A stretch of 13,426 nucleotides of DNA from Planctomycetota bacterium (GTDB lineage Bacteria > Planctomycetota > Brocadiia > JAJRTI01). The notes under the pieces are model-generated. The model saw nothing but the letters and a program-made list of their open reading frames with translations, made no database searches and had not been told where the DNA came from. Where the stretch lies: assembly GCA_024278415.1 (NCBI GenBank), contig JAJRTI010000449.1, forward strand, positions 1-13,426. The letters run 5' to 3'. Shown in pieces: positions 1 to 4,767 of the stretch. Position 1 is the stretch's first letter, and every line of letters starts with the position of its first letter. Both the position numbers and the translations under genes were made by a program.

Positions 1-25
1 CGGCCTGCGGCCGCAACCCTGGGCT
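1..25 (-). repeat. Half of a REP-like palindrome, cut by the window edge
   Basis: Read on the minus strand, these 25 bases match positions 150-174 at 23 of 25 places; the core is AGCCCAGG, then TTGCGG, then GCAGGCCG. The downstream copy continues into a second arm that folds back on the first, so this copy is probably one arm and the loop of the same palindrome, with its other arm left of position 1. It lies in non-coding DNA downstream of the EPS genes. It is probably an intergenic repeat family; copy number in the genome cannot be judged here. Confidence 0.55.
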
Positions 26-32
26 AGAAGCC

Positions 33-51
33 GGAAGCCCGTTGGGCTTCC
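33..51. other. Perfect 8-bp stem hairpin downstream of the EPS genes
   Basis: GGAAGCCC (33-40) and GGGCTTCC (44-51) are perfectly complementary around a 3-base loop. It lies about 190 bases beyond the stop codon of the minus-strand chain-length gene. It could stop or protect that transcript, but no T-run follows the stem on either strand, so it is not a standard intrinsic terminator. Confidence 0.5.
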
Positions 52-149
52 AAACAGCGTTGCGTCAAGCGGAAACGCTGTCCATTGAACTCGCGCACGT
101 TCATGGGGCCAACGGTTGTTGCAATCGGCTGAAGTGTTACCCATCTTAC

Positions 150-188
150 AGCCCAGGCTTGCGGGCGCAGGCCGCTACCTTGGGAACA
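150..188 (+). repeat. Full copy of the REP-like palindrome
   Basis: The left arm CCCAGGCTTGCGG pairs with the right arm CCGCTACCTTGGG at 10 of 13 positions around a 7-base loop. The left arm and loop match the reverse complement of positions 1-25 with two differences, so the two copies are inverted relative to each other about 125 bases apart. The 13-mer CCAGGCTTGCGGG also appears at 4096-4108, in the other non-coding region. This arrangement resembles REP/BIME-type intergenic repeats. Confidence 0.5.
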
Positions 189-236
189 GGTCGCCGACAG
201 CCTGCCAGTTCCGCCTGGAGTTCCGGGAGTGTGCGG

Positions 237-1802
237 CTACTCTCCCATGAGCGCTTTCGCCCTATCGACGACCGCGTTCTGCACCCGCAACCAGGCCATT
301 GTGACGCGCTGGTTGACCGGTTCCACAGTGAGGAACACGGTTGTCGATCCACCGATGAGAATGAGCACCAGGGCGGCCGTCGCGGCCATTCTTAGCCGAT
401 GCCGATGCACATCCTTCTTGGTGATGATCGTGGGCAGGACACCTAATGCTGGAGCCTGTAGGATGACTTGCGCGGAGTCGAGCGTGCCAAGCTTCTGGTC
501 GAAGAAATCAATGAGGATCACCAGGCCGATTCCGAAGCCCCCACCCAGCACGAGAGACATGAGCGCCAACTTGGCTTTCCGACTCCTGACCGGGTCGTAC
601 GAGGGCCTCGCCGGTTCGAGGACTTCGAAGGGGACCGTGCTCCCTTCAAGTGCGATGTCAATCGCCATCTGGGCCTTGGCGCGGTCCAGCAGCCTTTGCT
701 CGTAGAGCGTCTGCTTGTTACTGCACAGGGTCCTCAATCCGTCCAGCTCCTGTCGCACCTTGGGGAGGAGTTCGACGCTCTCCTGGAGTTTGGCGATTCT
801 GGCCTGCAAGTCGCCCTTGCGCTTGAGTAGAGACTTGAGTCCCATCTCCGCCATCGTCTTCTCTTTGCGGAGGGTCAGTAGTACCGGGTTGTCCGAGTCG
901 CCCGTGCTTTTTCCGAGAACATCTATGCCCGCGGCGACTTGTTTGCGGACCATTGCGATCTCGGCCTTCAAGCGCTTCACGCTCGGATGTTCGTCGGTGT
1001 ATCTGAACAGCAACTTGGCCAACTCTGTTTGTCTGGCATCGATCTGCGCCTCCGCCCAGGCCGACTTGAGGAACTTCATCTTCTCCTGCTGCTCGGCTAT
1101 GCCAAGCTCAGCGTCCCGAAGCTCGGCTTCGCACTCCTTGAGATGGGCGTACGCGCTGTTCGTGCTGTCGGGCAACTCGTCCAAGTGCGCCATCTCGAAC
1201 TGGCGGAGCTTCTCCTCTGCCTGTTGCTTTTCTTGCTCGACTTGCTTCAGGTTGGCCTCAATGTAATCGAGGCTCTTTTGCGTTTCCGTTCGGCTCGCCT
1301 TCAGGGCGGTTTCCATGAACTCTGCGACGAGCATGCTGACGATGCGGAAGTTTCGCTCGGGGTACTCTCCGGTATAGGCGACCTCGATCAACCCGCCCCC
1401 TCTGCTCCTGCGGCCACCACGCTGCCTTATATTCACATTCTTGATGAGTTTGAGGAACAGCTTTTCATGGGCTGCGACGTCGTCCTCAGCAATGTCCTTG
1501 TCCATCCCCACCGTCTTGGCGACCTTCATGACTGGCTCCCAACCGAGCATGACCTCGCGAACCGCCTGGAGGACGCCGCCGGTCTCCAAGAAGGGCGCGG
1601 CGCCCAGAATCTTGACCGCCACGCTTGGCTTTTTCACGCGCAGAGTGCAGGACGAGCGGTACTGATTCGGCATGTAGTACGCGATTCCGCCGCCCACGAT
1701 GCCACCAATCAAGGTGGGCACGATGACAAGCCATTTCCACTTCAGGAACAGATGGGAGTAATGCCGTATCTGCGCCTGCTGCTCTGACTTTTGCTGGGCC
1801 AT
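237..1802 (-). CDS. Wzz/GumC-type polysaccharide chain-length determinant (co-polymerase)
   Basis: This 521-residue inner-membrane protein should set polymer length and link polymerisation to export during EPS or O-antigen assembly. A cytoplasmic N-terminus leads to a first membrane segment at about residues 25-44, followed by PNQYRSS, typical of the Wzz domain. The periplasmic part is mostly helical and coiled-coil (about 170-245 and 275-380), with the EHPSVKRLKAEI signature near 271. The proline-rich EPARPSYDP (about 396-404) precedes a second membrane segment (about 412-432). A third hydrophobic segment (about 471-492) and a short tail make it longer than classical Wzz and more like the GumC/exosortase-associated kind. 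There is no Walker motif, so it is not a fused tyrosine kinase. A basic Gly/Arg stretch lies at 127-137. It sits 92 bases after the export lipoprotein gene. The ATG lacks a clear Shine-Dalgarno sequence, but no better start precedes the first membrane segment. Confidence 0.88.
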   Translation of the reverse strand: MAQQKSEQQAQIRHYSHLFLKWKWLVIVPTLIGGIVGGGIAYYMPNQYRSSCTLRVKKPSVAVKILGAAPFLETGGVLQAVREVMLGWEPVMKVAKTVGMDKDIAEDDVAAHEKLFLKLIKNVNIRQRGGRRSRGGGLIEVAYTGEYPERNFRIVSMLVAEFMETALKASRTETQKSLDYIEANLKQVEQEKQQAEEKLRQFEMAHLDELPDSTNSAYAHLKECEAELRDAELGIAEQQEKMKFLKSAWAEAQIDARQTELAKLLFRYTDEHPSVKRLKAEIAMVRKQVAAGIDVLGKSTGDSDNPVLLTLRKEKTMAEMGLKSLLKRKGDLQARIAKLQESVELLPKVRQELDGLRTLCSNKQTLYEQRLLDRAKAQMAIDIALEGSTVPFEVLEPARPSYDPVRSRKAKLALMSLVLGGGFGIGLVILIDFFDQKLGTLDSAQVILQAPALGVLPTIITKKDVHRHRLRMAATAALVLILIGGSTTVFLTVEPVNQRVTMAWLRVQNAVVDRAKALMGE

Positions 1803-1868
1803 GGGTTCTGGTGGTACTGTTGGTCGAGGTTAGGTGGTATCGAGTTTCGGCGGCAGCCGGACACAAGT

Positions 1869-1881
1869 GCGGCTCGGCCGC
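1869..1881. other. Small GC hairpin between the export and chain-length genes
   Basis: GCGGC (1869-1873) pairs with GCCGC (1877-1881) around a 3-base loop. A few outer bases (GTG and CAC) can extend the stem past a bulge. It lies in the 92-base gap between two genes of the same minus-strand operon. It could dampen read-through or stabilise the upstream mRNA. No U-tract follows, so it is probably not a full terminator. Confidence 0.35.
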
Positions 1882-1894
1882 TCACAGTGCTCTA

Positions 1895-3073
1895 TTAGTA
1901 GCCTGAGTACCCGCGTCCGTAGCCGCCCGACTGGTTTTGGTTATAGGTGACGCCCTGGGAGCCATAGTAGCTGTAAGCGCTAGCCGTGCTGGCCATCTGT
2001 AGAGGCGCACGGACGGGCGTGAGCAGCAGGCTGACCACGTTGCCAATCTTGTGGAAGACATTGGTCGGGATGAAGACCACGTCGCCATTGCGCAGCATGA
2101 TGTTCTCGTCGTGGTTGCCCTTCACCGCGATCTCCAGAAGATCCAGCTTGAGTCCCTCCGGCTCGTGGTAGCTGGCGGCCAGTTCATCTCGGAAAGTGGC
2201 GTGGAGGAGGGCACAGTTCAGCACCCGCGCCTCCTTTGCGCCTGAATCTTCGCCGAAGTTGTCCACCAACCGCTGGGTTTCGTCGGAGAGGACGAGGGCA
2301 TCGACATCTGCCTGCCAATAGAGATCAGGGTCACTCAGCAGGCGATTGATTTGCTCAACCATGTCGCGCTTCTGCTCGATTGTGAGTTCCTCGCCTGCGG
2401 CCCCTTTCCTCACCGCCTCTCGGGTCTGCGGCGGCATGGACGTCCAGATCCGAATCACCGGCCTGTTGCTTCCACCTTCTCCATCACGCATCAGTTTCGC
2501 GCAGAACTTCTTCCAATTCAGTACGTCCTTCAATGAGATGCTTCCACTTTCTCCGCTGATGCCCGCCCGAATGACCCGGACTCGGCGAGGCGCCTCCTCC
2601 ACATGGATGCCACCGGCTTGCGCCACGGCGTCAAGGACCGTCATGTCGCCAGTGAACGGAAGCACCTGCGCACCCAACGACTCGCGCCAAATGATGATTC
2701 GCTTGCTGTTGTATCCGGCAAGGGTCACGGTGAGTTCGGGGTTCTTCAGGAATCTGGATAGGAGCTTGGTCATGAACTCCCTGACCTGAAGCGGCGTGAG
2801 CCCTTCGATATAGATATCACCCAGCATGGGGAAAGTAATGTTGCCATCAGGTCTGATGACGCACGTCCTTGTCAGGTCCGCGTTATCCGAGACCTCGATG
2901 CTGATCGAGTCGGGCGGCTCAAGCACGTAGGTGCCATTGATCTCTTCGAGCGTGGGTTTGCGACCGATGCGTCTGCACAACTCCACATTGATCTTGTTGG
3001 GCGGCATTGAAATGCAGCCGGTGAGCCCAAAGACAAGGCCCAAAGCGCAGACAGACAGTATGTTGGCACGCAT
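1895..3073 (-). CDS. Outer-membrane polysaccharide export lipoprotein (Wza-like, Poly_export/SLBB) with a large insertion
   Basis: This 392-residue protein should form or gate the outer-membrane exit for an exported polysaccharide. The start at 3073 is chosen because it opens a clean lipoprotein signal: a hydrophobic stretch ending in LTGC, with Cys20 as the lipidation site. GGAGG lies 11 bases upstream. An in-frame ATG 46 codons earlier would put an Arg/His-rich leader before the signal. The Poly_export domain spans about 49-125 (YVLEPPDSISIEV, then RPDGNITFPMLGDI and GLTPLQVREFMTKLL). An SLBB-like segment follows (TGDMTVLDAVAQAGG near 141-155, then RRVRVIRAG). The usual closing strand, ENIMLRNGDVVFIPTN, comes only at 323-338, so about 135 mainly helical residues (171-306) interrupt the fold. 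The C-terminus is Gly/Tyr/Ser/Asn-rich (about 368-392). Bacterial Wza relatives without this insert are shorter. Its partner is the chain-length protein just downstream. Confidence 0.87.
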   Translation of the reverse strand: MRANILSVCALGLVFGLTGCISMPPNKINVELCRRIGRKPTLEEINGTYVLEPPDSISIEVSDNADLTRTCVIRPDGNITFPMLGDIYIEGLTPLQVREFMTKLLSRFLKNPELTVTLAGYNSKRIIIWRESLGAQVLPFTGDMTVLDAVAQAGGIHVEEAPRRVRVIRAGISGESGSISLKDVLNWKKFCAKLMRDGEGGSNRPVIRIWTSMPPQTREAVRKGAAGEELTIEQKRDMVEQINRLLSDPDLYWQADVDALVLSDETQRLVDNFGEDSGAKEARVLNCALLHATFRDELAASYHEPEGLKLDLLEIAVKGNHDENIMLRNGDVVFIPTNVFHKIGNVVSLLLTPVRAPLQMASTASAYSYYGSQGVTYNQNQSGGYGRGYSGY

Positions 3074-3084
3074 GGCAATATCGA

Positions 3085-3089
3085 CCTCC
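3085..3089 (-). promoter_or_regulatory. Ribosome binding site that fixes the export lipoprotein start
   Basis: On the minus strand GGAGG precedes the ATG at 3073 by 11 bases. Together with the lipoprotein signal that begins at this ATG, it supports this start over the longer reading frame from 3211. Confidence 0.6.
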
Positions 3090-3216
3090 CAAAGGTGGCG
3101 TCGGTGCGGGGAACTCACCACAAGGTGGATGTGTGCTGCATGACGGCAGAAAGACAACAAGGCGGACTCGGCCTGCAACCCAGGAGCGTTAGGCCTTCGC
3201 CGCGTGGCCACCGTGC

Positions 3217-3302
3217 GGCGCTAGCGGCATGGGCCAGCATGCGGGCAGTGCGCCAAGCAATTCGCAGATCGCCCGAATTCTGGCGAATTCGGCTACGGCG
3301 CC
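3217..3302. repeat. Palindrome-rich leader with nested inverted repeats
   Basis: This lies in the 271-base gap between the regulator gene and the export lipoprotein gene. The inner element is a perfect hairpin, CCGAATTC-TGGC-GAATTCGG (3273-3292). The outer arms GGCGCTAGC (3217-3225) and GCTACGGCGCC (3292-3302) are also complementary apart from a 2-base bulge. Two EcoRI-like GAATTC cores in one stem are unusual for GC-rich surroundings. It could be a repeat insertion, or an RNA structure acting as an attenuator or stabiliser before the export gene. No T-run is attached. Confidence 0.5.
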
Positions 3303-3344
3303 ATGCTTCTTGTCTCTCATCGCGGTTCCTCACGGAGTGGGTTG

Positions 3345-3533
3345 CTAGGCGAGGGTCTCGAAGAAGTCTCGAATCTCACGGAAGTCAGACTCAAAGTAGA
3401 CCCGCCAGCCTCTCCAATCCCTTTTGGCCTTGGGGATCTTCTCCTTCTGTTCCCAGCGTATGATCGTCTTGGAGGTAACCCCCAAGCGATCCGCGATTTC
3501 AGTCACTGTCATTCGGTTGTCTATCTCGTTCAT
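3345..3533 (-). CDS. Minimal MerR-family DNA-binding protein (62 residues)
   Basis: This is a single MerR-type winged helix-turn-helix, probably a DNA-binding regulator or accessory factor of the EPS genes downstream. The helix-turn-helix runs from about residue 8 (MTVTEIADRLGVTSKTIIRWEQ). The wing follows (KIPKAKRDWRGWRVYFESD), then a short helix (FREIRDFFETLA). Full-length MerR proteins carry a dimerisation helix and effector domain after this; here the protein stops after the DNA-binding unit. The start at 3533 is preferred: GGAAGAGG lies just upstream, and the alternative ATG at 3674 would overlap the sigma-54 promoter and add unrelated residues. It is the first gene after that promoter, with an untranslated leader of about 108 bases, and is followed by the export lipoprotein gene after 271 bases. 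Excisionase-like (AlpA/Xis) or helix-turn-helix domain 17 classification is also possible. The target site is unknown. Confidence 0.78.
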   Translation of the reverse strand: MNEIDNRMTVTEIADRLGVTSKTIIRWEQKEKIPKAKRDWRGWRVYFESDFREIRDFFETLA

Positions 3534-3651
3534 CGGTCCTCTTCCGATACCCAGAGAGTGGATTGAGTTGCTCACGTTATGGCCACGAAGCAAATCATAT
3601 GAGGAAGGCAGACCTGCACTGACCCGGACAAAGTCGTACAGACTCGGACTA

Positions 3652-3667
3652 AGCAAGGTATGTGCCA
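3652..3667 (-). promoter_or_regulatory. Sigma-54 (RpoN) -24/-12 promoter for the EPS cluster
   Basis: Reading the minus strand, TGGCACATACCTTGCT (3667 to 3652) matches the RpoN consensus TGGCAC-N5-TTGCW. The essential GG and GC are exactly 10 bases apart. Transcription would start near 3641, giving a leader of about 108 bases before the MerR-like gene at 3533. RpoN promoters need an ATP-driven enhancer-binding activator; none is encoded in the window. RpoN control of EPS and exosortase-linked genes is known in other bacteria, which fits this context. Confidence 0.75.
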
Positions 3668-3673
3668 GCTTCA

Positions 3674-3693
3674 ATGTTGGCCTTTCGCAACAT
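3674..3693. promoter_or_regulatory. Inverted repeat just upstream of the sigma-54 promoter
   Basis: ATGTTG (3674-3679) and CAACAT (3688-3693) form a perfect 6-bp inverted repeat with an 8-base spacer. Its centre is about 43 bases upstream of the predicted start site, next to the -24 element. A protein bound here could affect holoenzyme binding. The MerR-like protein encoded downstream is one candidate, by inference only. Confidence 0.4.
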
Positions 3694-3766
3694 GCTTAGC
3701 TTCGACCAGACATAGGCTTATGACATTCCCGAGTGGGCGTGTGGAGGAGCGACATCTTGCGTGGGA

Positions 3767-3786
3767 GTGTCAGGTCAAACTGACAC
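3767..3786. promoter_or_regulatory. Candidate enhancer (UAS) palindrome for a sigma-54 activator
   Basis: GTGTCAG-GTCAAA-CTGACAC is a perfect inverted repeat with 7-bp arms and a 6-base spacer. Beyond one mismatch, two further G-C pairs flank it. Its centre lies about 135 bases upstream of the predicted RpoN start site, within the usual range for NtrC-family enhancers. Additional GACAT half-like sites occur at 3709-3713, 3722-3726 and 3751-3755 between it and the promoter. No cognate activator is in the window, so the assignment is inferred from symmetry and position. Confidence 0.55.
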
Positions 3787-3967
3787 CCCGCTGAGGAAGT
3801 CGCCGCAATTCACTGGTAGAGCGCATGTTATGGACGATCCGATGCAGTGGACCAATACGCGTCCCCATCAGGTGAGCCGTAATGCTCTTCGGACCGACAA
3901 TTCGAGGCGTAACACTTCAGGAGTTTCCCCATGAGATTTGCTGATCCGAGCGGCAGACGCCGTTGGC

Positions 3968-4034
3968 TTGTAGTAGGGCCATTCATGGCCCGTCAGTAAC
4001 GCTGAAAAACGGGCGATAAATCGCCCTACTACAA
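3968..4034. repeat. BIME-like pair of inverted REP hairpins
   Basis: Two units face each other. The left starts TTGTAGTAGGGC (3968-3979) and continues as the hairpin GGGCCAT-TC-ATGGCCC (3976-3991). The right unit, read on the minus strand, starts with the same 12 bases (4034-4023) and has the hairpin GGGCGAT-TT-ATCGCCC (4026-4011). Both end in GCCCGT. The 12-base head is identical, while the stem differs at one pair (C-G against G-C) and remains fully paired in both. This layout matches REP elements mobilised by RAYT (Y1-type) transposases. No such transposase is in the window. Confidence 0.72.
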
Positions 4035-4194
4035 ACGCCCCGCGCGGCCCGCACGGCCCCGTGTACATAACAATCGTTGTAAGAAACCGGTGACGCCAGG
4101 CTTGCGGGAGGGCGGGTGGCATTTCTGGGGAAACTCGAGGCCATGAACAGGCGTAACGCTGAATCTGCCTGCTACCAAGGAGATCGAGGAATTA

Positions 4195-4554
4195 CCACGG
4201 ATGGCGGAGCCGACCCACGGATGCAGAAGGTGATGGACAGTTCCCAGTTGTCCTGGGCGGTGCGACAAACAACGAGAAGCTGGAGCGGAAGGCCTTCGCT
4301 TTCCGACGCTTGCACGGCCACACGATGAAGACGGAAAGCGAGGGCCTTCTGCTATTGGGTTACAGGCGGTGCCTGCTTTGTTGCAAAGTGCAAAGCATCG
4401 CTACGCGCTGCCAGCCAAAGCGCCATCGAGCCGGCGCACTCCACAACGGAGCGCATCGACAAGTAGATGGCCAACATGAACCACCACAGGGCAAGCCTGT
4501 GGTATCCCGCGGATGTGTGCCTCTGCATCCGTGGGTACGCCCTGCCATGCGTGG
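4195..4554. mobile_element. Possible MITE-like remnant with 33-bp imperfect inverted ends
   Basis: Positions 4195-4227 and the reverse complement of 4522-4554 agree at about 28 of 33 bases, including a perfect inner block of 14 (CCCACGGATGCAGA). The left end also contains CACGGATG twice, 20 bases apart. Inside lies a separate strong hairpin (4288-4349). No transposase gene and no clear target-site duplication flank it, so it may instead be two inverted copies of a short intergenic repeat. The short non-coding interior would fit a MITE. Confidence 0.35.
4288..4349. repeat. 18-bp near-perfect inverted repeat with 26-base loop
   Basis: Positions 4288-4305 (GAAGGCCTTCGCTTTCCG) and the reverse complement of 4332-4349 match at 17 of 18 bases. 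The left arm itself begins with the 10-bp palindrome GAAGGCCTTC. It lies inside the 4195-4554 stretch. It could be a structured RNA or part of a mobile repeat. No T-run follows, so it is not a typical terminator. Confidence 0.55.
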
Positions 4555-4767
4555 GCCCCATCTGCCCGTTGGGTTGTGGCCAACGGCCGCGCTAAGGTCT
4601 CCAAGCAACCGAATCAGCCGCCTCTCAACACTTTCGAGCACTCCCACTCTCTTCTCTCTTGCGGCCCCTCGAAGGCTGTGATAACCTGCTGGCCTCAGCG
4701 CTCTGCCGTTCCAAGCGAGTGCGGACGCCAGGTCAATCACAATGAGGGAGATGCGAGGGATCCATTC

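Larger units (their letters stand above)
3787..4767. other. Gene-free divergent region of about 980 bases
   Basis: No reading frame here has a convincing start, recognisable domain or believable composition on either strand. The longer open frames are rich in Arg, Pro, His and Cys, as expected from chance in GC-rich DNA. It separates the minus-strand EPS cluster from the plus-strand RND operon. It holds a REP-like hairpin pair (3968-4034), a 360-base stretch with inverted-repeat ends (4195-4554) and presumably the RND promoter near its right end. I see no clear -35/-10 pair for that promoter. Confidence 0.6.

Noticed and set aside
1..188. A CRISPR array
   Set aside because: The repeats are inverted, imperfect and only two in number, without regular spacers. 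No cas gene is present.
3074..3211. A 46-residue N-terminal extension of the export lipoprotein
   Set aside because: It would bury the lipoprotein signal and its Cys20 behind a charged leader. The GGAGG site and signal peptide point to the ATG at 3073.
3931..3999. A 22-codon open frame with AGGAG 7 bases before its ATG, ending inside the left REP hairpin
   Set aside because: It is short and Arg-rich, with a C-terminal part encoded by the REP repeat. This suggests chance or a remnant rather than a gene.
4374..4397. Perfect 7-bp inverted repeat TGCTTTG / CAAAGCA
   Set aside because: It is short with a 10-base loop, has no T-run and no gene next to it. It is not distinguishable from chance.
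4513..4767. An 85-residue N-terminal extension of the RND adaptor
   Set aside because: It has no domain, a chance-like composition and no ribosome binding site. The membrane anchor and GAGGGA site support the start at 4768.
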